This document shows, piece after piece, positions 1 through 5,205 of a stretch of 5,420 nt of DNA. The notes beneath the pieces were generated by a model. It searched no databases, was not told where the DNA came from, and saw nothing but the letters and a program-made list of their open reading frames with translations. The stretch's first letter is position 1. Every line of letters begins with the position of its first letter. The position numbers were made by a program, and so were the translations under genes. Origin of the DNA: Methylacidiphilum sp. (GTDB taxonomy: Bacteria; Verrucomicrobiota; Verrucomicrobiia; CAIQCK01); contig DYDC01000197.1 in NCBI GenBank assembly GCA_020718125.1, positions 1-5,420 on the forward strand. Direction: 5' to 3'.

Positions 1-50
1 CCTCAACGCCTGGCACCGCTCCAGAAAACGGGAGTTTCCGGCCAGAGACT
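1..50. repeat. Dispersed direct repeat, copy 1 (cut by window edge)
   Basis: These 50 bases match 3158-3207 in the same orientation with a single difference (C at 10, A at 3167). Similarity stops abruptly after AGAGACT: position 51 and position 3208 differ and nothing aligns beyond. The left end lies outside the window, so the true length is unknown. Copy 2 appears to extend back to about 3014, so a full element may be near 190 bp. No reading frame of interest runs through it. The sharp end falls inside the fifth codon of a truncated cassette gene on the minus strand. Confidence 0.85.
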
Positions 51-63
51 AGTTACGCGTCAT
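51..63 (-). pseudogene. Start of a truncated third cassette gene
   Basis: On the minus strand a strong ribosome binding site (AAGGAGGA, about 71-78) precedes an ATG at 63-61. Only four codons follow (Met-Thr-Arg-Asn) before a TAG that is formed across the junction with the dispersed repeat at 50/51. The ATG lies about 30 bases after the crossover point of attC 88-150, where the first gene of the next cassette would begin. I read this as the 5' remnant of a cassette gene cut off by the repeat. Nothing can be said about its product. Confidence 0.5.
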
Positions 64-87
64 CTTCGATATCCTCCTTTCCTTAGT

Positions 88-150
88 GCCTAACGCCGCA
101 CCTGAACCTCGGCGCGGAGCGCGCCGTAGTGTTCCAAGCGCTTGTTGGAC
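88..150 (-). other. attC: attC recombination site after the endonuclease gene
   Basis: Read on the minus strand, the site starts with GTCCAAC (R'', 150-144, fits RYYYAAC) and ends with GTTAGGC (R', 94-88, fits GTTRRRY). The arms between them pair in attC fashion. GCGCTTGGAAC pairs with GTTCAGGTGC and leaves one unpaired G in the R''-proximal arm, as expected for L''/L'. The centre is a perfect 7-bp stem, CGGCGCG-CTC-CGCGCCG. Total length is 63 bp, the usual attC size. The R'' box begins 5 bases after the last base of the endonuclease stop codon at 156. The polarity puts the crossover (between 94 and 93) on the far side of the gene, as in a normal gene-attC cassette. Confidence 0.82.
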
Positions 151-155
151 GGTCT

Positions 156-872
156 CTATTCCGATTCCCGGAAATGGTCTTCCCGGTACTTCGAGAAGTA
201 GTAGAGGACAGACCGACGGGCGATGTCACGCATGACGGCGACCATCTCGTCAACCGTCCACTTGGCGGGCCGGAAGTAGAAACTGCCTCGGTTGAACTTC
301 CCACCCTCCTCGTTGTGCAGGTAGGTCTTGTTCAGTTTTCCGAACATGGCCATCGTGCTAACCCGATCCAGAATTGAGGAATCGGGGTTGAAGTCGCACC
401 CGTACCCGAAGCAGACGAAGGGGAAGATGGACTCGCGCATCAGCGCAGCGCGAAGCCCGATGAGATTCTTCCCCAGCCGTTCGATGGCGTTGCCCTTCGC
501 CTGCTGGGGCAGTCCTTCCTGTGCTCGCAAGTCGTTTGTGCCTTGGTTCTTCACCTCGGCAATCAGGATGGGATACGAGAGCTCGTCGTCCTGCTTCCCT
601 TGGATGTACAGGATGCCGCCGTCAGGTCGGATGGAACTGCTGTCGAAGTGGTAATGGAACTCCACATCGGGATGGGTGTGGCGGAGTTCCGCCACAATGT
701 CTTTGAGGTGCCACTGCTTCCCATGGACAAGCGAGATCTTGCGTCCGAACTCATCCGTCAAGTGCTCGACAACCTGACGGAGAACTTGAATAACGTCCGG
801 CTCCTGCTTCTTGGACGTGACATTGATGATCGTTCCGGCCCGTTGCTCACGGAGTTGGTGTTTGCGCGCCAT
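156..872 (-). CDS. EcoRI-family type II restriction endonuclease
   Basis: The 238-residue protein belongs to the EcoRI/RsrI family of homodimeric Mg2+-dependent nucleases. EcoRI has 277 residues. The PD-(D/E)xK active site is visible as SSIRPDGG (Asp84) and IAEVKNQG (Glu106, Lys108), equivalent to EcoRI D91, E111 and K113. The recognition segment GNAIER (127-132) is identical to EcoRI 140-145, which contacts the AATT core. Arg170 in ILDR probably corresponds to EcoRI R200. An AATT-centred target, perhaps GAATTC, is therefore likely but inferred. I saw no GAATTC in this window, which means little at this length. The ATG at 872 overlaps the end of the methyltransferase gene by 26 bases. AAGGAG lies 12 bases upstream, somewhat far. 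The frame also opens from TTG at 893 without a binding site. The loss of about 40 residues compared with EcoRI seems spread over loops and does not touch the catalytic core. Confidence 0.92.
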   Translation of the reverse strand: MARKHQLREQRAGTIINVTSKKQEPDVIQVLRQVVEHLTDEFGRKISLVHGKQWHLKDIVAELRHTHPDVEFHYHFDSSSIRPDGGILYIQGKQDDELSYPILIAEVKNQGTNDLRAQEGLPQQAKGNAIERLGKNLIGLRAALMRESIFPFVCFGYGCDFNPDSSILDRVSTMAMFGKLNKTYLHNEEGGKFNRGSFYFRPAKWTVDEMVAVMRDIARRSVLYYFSKYREDHFRESE

Positions 873-2163
873 AGGGTTCCATCGCTCCTTCAAACAACAT
901 GAGTTGTGCTTGCTTCTCGATCACATACTCCGGATGCCCATTCAGAACCGTCTCTTCCTTCGAGTGCACGGTATTGCGCAGTTCGTCAACCGAGACGTCT
1001 GACGCGCGGTGCGTGTCGAGTACAACGACAAACTCAACGTTCATCGGTTTGTCCGAGAACCGCTGAGAACTGACGCGATAGCGTTTGTAGCCTCGCATCT
1101 CGATCCTGACGTGGCCGCGGCCGATGTTGGCGGCCAGCATCTCCTCAAGCGGTATCGTGCCGTCGGTACTGTAGCTGGTCAGAATGAACCGTGCGTTCAG
1201 TGTCTCGATCAGTTTCCGGTACGCCCTCGGCGCCTCGTCGGCGTAGTTGTACGCGCTCCTGCGTTCGGTTCGCCAGTCCAGGCGTATGGCCGATTTGGTG
1301 CCCGGTGTGATGGTCGGGCTGAGTTCAGGCTGATCCCAAAGCGTGACGGTATTCAGCACGTGGTAGTTGCTCCCGTAGGGGTGCTGATTGTAGGGCGGAT
1401 CGAGGTAGGCAACGTCAGTTTCCTCGTCCTGTAGGGCGACGGCCACGCTCTGCGCATCGTCGCAAAGGACATCGTTCTCCAGGGCGTTGTCGAAGAACAC
1501 CGCTGGCGAAAGCGAGAGGTCGCCCGCAATACGATACAACGCTGTTCCCGTCTGCCCGCCCCAGCCATTGTGGAATCCCTTGAAAACGCCGCTTGTGTTG
1601 CTGGTATAGCAAGCCTGGTAAAGAAGCGGCGCGAGAAGGCAATCCTCCTCGCGTCGGTCAATCGCGCCAGAGTGCCGCCAATCAAGAAGTTGCGTCCGAA
1701 TGGCGTCAATCCGCATCCCGTTCTTCCGCATGTAGAACATCCGGTCAACGTCGACGTCAAAGTGGCTATCGTCTCGGGGACAAAGGTGGTTCGTAATCCA
1801 ATCGACCTTGCCCGGAAGTGCGTTTAGGGCTTCAATCGCTGCCTCGTAACCTCCGAGCGCAGCGAAAGCCGGGGCCTGGTTGCAGCCAATGTAGCAGTTG
1901 TTTATGACCCGGCTGTATGGCTCCCAATCGTTTGCGATAACCCGGTAGCCGATGGTCTTTGCCAGCCGCGCAACGACGCCGCTGCCCGCGAACATGTCAA
2001 GGAACGTGGGGGTCTCTCCCCTCGTCGTGTGCTTGAGTCCTTCGGCAATAAGGTCAAGCAACTTCCGCTTGTTGCCGATGTACGGGATCAACTGGTTGAA
2101 CACGAAATCCGTTGTTCGGACGGCCGCATGCCTTCTTCTGATGTATGTCGTTCCTGCAATCAC
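847..2163 (-). CDS. D12-class (alpha) DNA N6-adenine methyltransferase
   Basis: The 438-residue protein uses S-adenosylmethionine to methylate adenine and would protect host sites from the neighbouring nuclease. Motifs appear in alpha-class order: motif X PYIGNKRK (27-34), motif I FLDMFAGSG (54-62), the acidic residue of motif II in IANDWEPYS (Asp79), a long target-recognition region (about 90-240), then catalytic motif IV DPPYN (255-259). This is the MethyltransfD12 fold shared with Dam, M.EcoRV and M.FokI. M.EcoRI is a gamma-type enzyme and M.RsrI a beta-type, so the pairing with an EcoRI-like nuclease is not the textbook one. The start is GTG at 2163, chosen because AAGGTG sits just upstream (2173-2168) and because motif X needs an N-terminus before residue 27. 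The C-terminal region (380-438) has no motif I recognise. It is the first gene of its cassette and overlaps the nuclease gene by 26 bases, which suggests translational coupling. Confidence 0.92.
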   Translation of the reverse strand: MIAGTTYIRRRHAAVRTTDFVFNQLIPYIGNKRKLLDLIAEGLKHTTRGETPTFLDMFAGSGVVARLAKTIGYRVIANDWEPYSRVINNCYIGCNQAPAFAALGGYEAAIEALNALPGKVDWITNHLCPRDDSHFDVDVDRMFYMRKNGMRIDAIRTQLLDWRHSGAIDRREEDCLLAPLLYQACYTSNTSGVFKGFHNGWGGQTGTALYRIAGDLSLSPAVFFDNALENDVLCDDAQSVAVALQDEETDVAYLDPPYNQHPYGSNYHVLNTVTLWDQPELSPTITPGTKSAIRLDWRTERRSAYNYADEAPRAYRKLIETLNARFILTSYSTDGTIPLEEMLAANIGRGHVRIEMRGYKRYRVSSQRFSDKPMNVEFVVVLDTHRASDVSVDELRNTVHSKEETVLNGHPEYVIEKQAQLMLFEGAMEPYGAQTPTP

Positions 2164-2237
2164 TGTTCACCTTCGTGTCCGTACCGTAGCACCCCGCCCC
2201 GTCCTTGGCGACTCCCGTCAGTAATGTCTCTTCTTCC
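2164..2237 (-). promoter_or_regulatory. Cassette leader before the methyltransferase gene
   Basis: This 74-base stretch lies between the attC R' box and the GTG start. It holds the ribosome binding site AAGGTG (2173-2168). I see no clear -35/-10 pair, no operator-like palindrome and no small controller-protein gene. Transcription may enter from upstream in the array. Confidence 0.4.
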
Positions 2238-2322
2238 GTCCAACGCCCGCGCTCAGCCGCGCGGGATTGACCGACGCGAAGCGGCGGGCAATACAGCGTC
2301 GTGCTGCAGCGCGTTGTTCGAC
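2238..2322 (-). other. attC: attC recombination site after the 160-aa gene
   Basis: Read on the minus strand, R'' is GTCGAAC (2322-2316, one departure from RYYYAAC) and R' is GTTGGAC (2244-2238, exact GTTRRRY). The inner arms CGCGCTGCAGC and GCTGAGCGCG pair along their full length except for one extra G in the R''-proximal arm, at the same place as in the 88-150 site. The variable centre is longer (85 bp in total) and contains GC-rich segments that can fold. R'' begins 5 bases after the last base of the stop codon at 2327. Crossover is predicted between 2244 and 2243. Confidence 0.82.
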
Positions 2323-2326
2323 GCTC

Positions 2327-2809
2327 CTACTCCCAATAGAACGGATCCTCAAACATCGGTGCGCGCTCGTCCCGCTCTGAGATGCATCGGGTTGGACACG
2401 CCACACATGCCTCTGTCTGCGAATCCCATGCTTTCGCAATGACCATGAGCACCTGATCGACGAGGCGATCACCAATCTCCGGTAGGAACCCCTCGATCTC
2501 CTCGTATCCGATGCACACCTGCGGAATCCGCCCCGCGAGCTTCTCGAGAATCTGTGTTTTCATGTGCTTCGCGTAGTGCACACAGAAGTCGCCTATACGA
2601 GCATCGTCCACGCCCTTCCCTGTGAGACGTTTCTTCAATCGCTTTTCCCGGTGGATGAAGCTTTCGGTCTCTTGGGCAAACTCGAAGAGGAACCAGTTCA
2701 GCTTCGTTTTCTCGGCATCGGTCGAGAAGAACCTGTCCGGCGAGACGAAGTGTTTGCGGGGGCCATTCACGGGAGGCTTCTCACTGGGCATTCTCGTGTC
2801 TCTCTTCAT
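2327..2809 (-). CDS. Conserved-looking protein with C-x2-C-P-x2-C motif, function unknown
   Basis: I do not recognise this 160-residue protein. It is hydrophilic, without signal peptide or membrane span. A charged, probably helical region (33-95) contains the basic stretch HREKRLKKR (53-61). The C-terminus holds CVACPTRC (Cys135, Cys138, Cys142) followed by an acidic/aromatic tail (MFEDPFYWE); Cys76 and Cys99 are further possible ligands. A small metal or Fe-S site is plausible but inferred. It occupies its own cassette directly upstream of the R-M cassette. Start choice is unclear: the ATG at 2809 lies inside the target duplication of a MITE and has lost its native upstream sequence, while the ATG at 2791 (residue 7) keeps a weak GAGAG site. 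It may be a passenger unrelated to restriction, or an accessory factor; the sequence does not decide. Confidence 0.68.
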   Translation of the reverse strand: MKRDTRMPSEKPPVNGPRKHFVSPDRFFSTDAEKTKLNWFLFEFAQETESFIHREKRLKKRLTGKGVDDARIGDFCVHYAKHMKTQILEKLAGRIPQVCIGYEEIEGFLPEIGDRLVDQVLMVIAKAWDSQTEACVACPTRCISERDERAPMFEDPFYWE

Positions 2810-2992
2810 TCGTAACTACTCAGGTGCCCGCCCGCCATGGGCGGGCACCTGAGGGAATTGGCGACAGCCAATCCCGTGAGCACAGAGCATAGTCTGCCCC
2901 ACACGAACGCAACAGAAAAATAGTTCGTTTTTTGGTAACTGCTCAGGTAGCCACCCCAAAGCGGGCGGCTACCTGAGCAGTTACCTTCATTC
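2804..2992. mobile_element. IS66-type MITE with 8-bp target duplication
   Basis: A 173-bp element (2812-2984) is flanked on both sides by CTTCATTC (2804-2811 and 2985-2992), an exact 8-bp duplication. The ends are inverted repeats that begin GTAACT and agree at 21 of 24 positions. IS66-family elements start with GTAA and make 8-bp duplications, so a non-autonomous IS66 relative is the best fit. Each end also folds on itself: 15-bp arms at 2819-2833/2839-2853 and 18-bp arms at 2935-2952/2967-2984. A third small stem (TTGGC-GACA-GCCAA) lies at about 2858-2871. There is no transposase gene. It sits at the start of the 160-aa gene, so that gene's original leader is now separated from its coding region. 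A weak TTGCGT...TATGCT pair on the minus strand could act as a new promoter, but the 15-base spacing is poor. Confidence 0.85.
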
Positions 2993-2997
2993 TCTTC

Positions 2998-3017
2998 GTC
3001 GAACGCCACGGGTGAGC
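2998..3017 (-). other. Half attC site at the upstream edge of the array
   Basis: On the minus strand this reads GCTCACCCGTGGCGTTCGAC. It aligns with the R'-side halves of the two complete sites, following the pattern G-Y-T-S-A, five variable bases, GGC, GTTNGRC. The partner arm that should pair with GCTCACCCGT is not found further upstream; a dispersed-repeat hairpin begins there. I interpret it as the surviving half of a third attC, with an attI or a secondary site as alternatives. Confidence 0.45.
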
Positions 3018-3207
3018 GGCGGCCTGAAGCCGCCGCGTTGGGGAAGCGAGTCAAGCCTGAGTGGAGCGGTGTCGCTGTGCGCGGCGATTTCAGGCCGATG
3101 GGGCGCGTGCAGACTGTTACCGCTCCCAAACACATCCCCCCGTTGCTTGCACGCCGCCCTCAACGCATGGCACCGCTCCAGAAAACGGGAGTTTCCGGCC
3201 AGAGACT
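3014..3207. repeat. Dispersed repeat, copy 2
   Basis: There is no convincing gene here. The last 50 bases (3158-3207) match the first 50 of the window with one mismatch. The segment opens with a perfect hairpin, GCGGCGGC-CTGAA-GCCGCCGC (3016-3036). Its true left end is uncertain, because copy 1 is cut by the window edge; 3014 is where attC similarity stops. The right end is 2 bases past the hydrolase stop codon, so the repeat abuts that gene. Confidence 0.55.
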
Positions 3208-3209
3208 CA

Positions 3210-4904
3210 TTATCGCCGAGGCGGGTAATATGGCCTGGCCGGTGCCGCGAACGGCCCGGTCGAGAGACTCTTGATCAGTTCGTCGTTGAGATAGCCGAGC
3301 GCGAAGAACAAGTTGCCGTGCGTCGCGTGGTCGCGGCACATGTCGAGTTGCGAGCGCACGAGGTCGGGGTCGCGCGGCACGGCTTTGCCGTCCTTGCGCG
3401 AGTAGATGCTGAGGCCGGGGATGATGCGCTCCATCTGCGGATCGGCCGCGCGCCACTCCGCGAACGCCTTCGCCAAGTCTTCGTTTTTCTCCGTGTAGGC
3501 CATCGGCAACACGTAGTCAATGCAGCCCTCGCGCAGCCAGCCATACCAATCCTGGCAGACCCTGTCGGCGTGTTCTTTGTTGTAGAACACCGCAGCGTTG
3601 ACCCACGCGCGGGGCTTGAGCTTCTTCGCGCCTTTGTAAACCGCGCGCACCAGTTCGGTCACGGTCCACGTGCGATACTCGGCCCACTTCTCCATCCGCT
3701 GGCGTTCCTTCGCGGCGTCCATCGGCGGGCCGGGCTTCAACACGTCCTGGTCGGCTGCGGGCGAGATAACTTTCCTGTCGTGGAAATATCCCGCAGACAC
3801 ACGCAGGCCAGTCACCCGCTGCAACGGCGCGTGTTTGATCGAGAGCGCCGGCCCGTCCACGAACAGACAGTGGCCGCCAGCGCGCACGAAACTTTCCAAC
3901 CACGTCGTCGTCTCCTCGCTCATCAGGTATTGGCCCGCGAGCACGACCGTTCCACCCTCCGGCACCTTCGCCAGCACTCTCTCATCTATCAGCTTCGCTG
4001 GAAAACCGAGTCCCTTCAGCCACACACGCACACCCTCCTCCTTGATCGGGCCATACTTCGCCGCCGTCTGTGTCGTGTTGAGTTGATACGTGTTCTCCGC
4101 TGTCGCGCCGAAGCGTTTCATCGTGTCCTCCACGAAGTTATCCAGTGCCCAACAGGAACGGCCCGCCGCCTGCCAGTTCACCAACACCGCTTCGCCAGCA
4201 TCAAGCTGGTTGACCGTGATGGCCGGCACGCCGTGGTCGAACGTCGCGAGCACCTTCGCCGTCGTCTGCTTGCCGAGCGGGTTTGAGACGATGTCGAGTA
4301 GCACGGGGAATCGCTCCTCGGAACGCTTCATCGGACGGAAGCCGTATTTCTGCTCGAACTCGTGCTGGCAGTGATCGCAGTCGCAGATGACCTGGCCGGA
4401 ATAGCGGATGTAGTCGAAGTGCAGGCCGTCCACGTCGTAATTCTTCAGGCACTCCAGCATCAGGTCGCGCTGGAAGTTGCGCACCACCGGCTTGCCGAGG
4501 TCATACCACGCCTCGCCGCCACGATCGCCTCGCAACTGCCAGTCCGGATGCAGCGTGAACACGCCGTGTGTCGCCGGGCCGCCGTATTCGCCGTTGACAA
4601 ACCACGCATGCACCGCGATGCCGCGTGCGCGGGCGAGCTTCACAAGATTGCCGAGCGGGTCGAAGCCCTCCGGCACGTCGCCGGCCATCGGTGAGAGCTT
4701 GCTCTTGAACCACGCCGTCCCGCCGCGATACCAGACCAGCGGATAGACGACGTTGAGATGCGCCGCAGCGATCTTGCCGATCCACTCGTCAGCGAGTTGC
4801 GGCGTCCTGTATTGCTCCGGGTGCAGCCAGATGCCGCGGTGTTGGACGGTCTCGCCAAAGCAGGCTGAAACGGCGAGCAGCAATGCCAGCAGATGGGTTT
4901 TCAT
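3210..4904 (-). CDS. Secreted GHL10-type glycoside hydrolase with inserted domain
   Basis: The 564-residue protein resembles the GHL10 (DUF187, YngK-like) glycoside-hydrolase-like family, which acts on unknown polysaccharides outside the cytoplasm. The N-terminus MKTHLLALLLAVSAC is an export signal; VSAC fits a lipobox with Cys15, so a lipoprotein is possible. The first barrel half (22-170) begins HRGIW and ends with the family signature VDGLHFDYIRY (158-168), whose acidic residues are the expected catalytic candidates. CDCDHC (174-179) follows. The barrel is then interrupted by about 190 residues (roughly 205-400) with an alpha/beta character (TVVLAGQYL, GGHCLFVDG), similar in style to a glutamine-amidotransferase-like or beta-galactosidase accessory domain. 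The second half resumes at WAEYRTWTVTELV (407-419) and includes QDWYGWL and IDYVLPMAY (462-470). The C-terminal tail is proline-rich. The start at 4904 has GGAGG 7 bases upstream and opens directly on the signal peptide; in-frame starts at 4979 (AAGGAG, good spacing) and 5006 are alternatives. Confidence 0.88.
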   Translation of the reverse strand: MKTHLLALLLAVSACFGETVQHRGIWLHPEQYRTPQLADEWIGKIAAAHLNVVYPLVWYRGGTAWFKSKLSPMAGDVPEGFDPLGNLVKLARARGIAVHAWFVNGEYGGPATHGVFTLHPDWQLRGDRGGEAWYDLGKPVVRNFQRDLMLECLKNYDVDGLHFDYIRYSGQVICDCDHCQHEFEQKYGFRPMKRSEERFPVLLDIVSNPLGKQTTAKVLATFDHGVPAITVNQLDAGEAVLVNWQAAGRSCWALDNFVEDTMKRFGATAENTYQLNTTQTAAKYGPIKEEGVRVWLKGLGFPAKLIDERVLAKVPEGGTVVLAGQYLMSEETTTWLESFVRAGGHCLFVDGPALSIKHAPLQRVTGLRVSAGYFHDRKVISPAADQDVLKPGPPMDAAKERQRMEKWAEYRTWTVTELVRAVYKGAKKLKPRAWVNAAVFYNKEHADRVCQDWYGWLREGCIDYVLPMAYTEKNEDLAKAFAEWRAADPQMERIIPGLSIYSRKDGKAVPRDPDLVRSQLDMCRDHATHGNLFFALGYLNDELIKSLSTGPFAAPARPYYPPRR

Positions 4905-5108
4905 ATTGGAACCTCCGGTAACGGTTTTGCGGAACCTTGTTGAGGGTTGTGGTTCGGTGTTTTGTCTGGTTTCAGTCATGGCGACTCCTTCGGTGGTTGG
5001 TTTCATGGTGTTGACTCTTTTTGTTTGGCCGCCAACATCGCTTCCGCTGCCGCACTCCGATACGCGCTGTCGGCAAAAGAGCGGGATATGTCCCGCCGAT
5101 AGTTGAAA
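4905..5108 (-). promoter_or_regulatory. Upstream region of the hydrolase gene
   Basis: Two ribosome binding sites serve in-frame starts: GGAGG (4916-4912) before ATG 4904, and AAGGAG (4989-4984) before ATG 4979. A third ATG at 5006 overlaps, as ATGA, the TGA of a short open frame that runs back to the inverted repeat at 5109. That frame looks like the tail of a gene cut by the insertion sequence, but is too short to identify. A palindrome GCGGGA-TATG-TCCCGC lies at 5081-5096. No convincing promoter is visible. Confidence 0.35.
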
Positions 5109-5187
5109 CTAGTGTTGTGTAACAGCGTCGGCTTTACAGTGATTCGGCGCGAAAGACTGTAAAGGCTTCTCAGTTACACAACACTAG
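5109..5187. repeat. Nested inverted repeat at the end of an insertion sequence
   Basis: The outer arms CTAGTGTTGTGTAAC (5109-5123) and GTTACACAACACTAG (5173-5187) are perfect 15-bp complements. Inner arms CTTTACAGT (5132-5140) and ACTGTAAAG (5156-5164) pair over 9 bp around a 15-base loop. The transposase stop codon lies 18 bases to the right, so the left edge at about 5109 is probably the terminus of the element, with a mirrored subterminal copy inside. The structure could also stop transcription into or out of the element. Confidence 0.7.
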
Positions 5188-5205
5188 CGGTGGTGCATTG
5201 GTTGT

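Larger units (their letters stand above)
94..2243 (-). mobile_element. Integron gene cassette carrying an R-M system
   Basis: The limits are the predicted crossover points in the R' boxes of the two complete attC sites, giving a 2150-bp circularisable unit. It contains a 74-bp leader, the methyltransferase gene, the overlapping endonuclease gene and one attC. R-M systems are known cargo of chromosomal integron arrays, but most cassettes are shorter and carry one gene. No integrase gene or attI site lies in the window, so assignment to an integron rests on the paired attC structures and their spacing from the gene ends. Confidence 0.7.
2244..3003 (-). mobile_element. Integron gene cassette with the 160-aa unknown gene
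   Basis: The downstream limit is the crossover in attC 2238-2322. The upstream limit is the putative R' box GTTCGAC at 3004-2998. The unit is 760 bp, of which 181 bp are a later MITE insertion plus one target copy. Before that insertion it would have been about 579 bp with a leader of roughly 25 bases, a typical single-gene cassette. The upstream limit is less certain than the downstream one because the attC there is only half present. Confidence 0.5.

Noticed and set aside
543..902. Plus-strand open frame over the endonuclease gene
   Set aside because: It is the complement of a gene with conserved catalytic motifs and shows no recognisable domain.
2164..2237. A small controller (C) protein gene for the R-M system
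   Set aside because: The leader has no start codon with a binding site and no room for a helix-turn-helix protein.
2812..2984. Paired hairpins as CRISPR repeats, REP sequences or tandem terminators
   Set aside because: The exact 8-bp flanking duplication and matching GTAA inverted ends are better explained by one transposed element.
3016..3036. GC hairpin as an intrinsic terminator or attC centre
   Set aside because: No T-run follows on either strand, and the outer boxes do not pair as in the two real attC sites.
2806..3135. 109-codon minus-strand open frame upstream of the 160-aa gene
   Set aside because: It runs through the MITE, half attC and dispersed repeat, all noncoding features, and has low-complexity composition.
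3012..4286. A 424-codon open frame on the plus strand
   Set aside because: It lies antisense to the hydrolase, is rich in Arg, His and Val as expected of a reverse-frame shadow in GC-rich DNA, and starts inside the dispersed repeat without a binding site.
5109..5187. The nested inverted repeat as a separate MITE
   Set aside because: There is no duplication of the flanking bases (AGTTGAAA versus CGGTGGTG), and a transposase gene ends 18 bases away.
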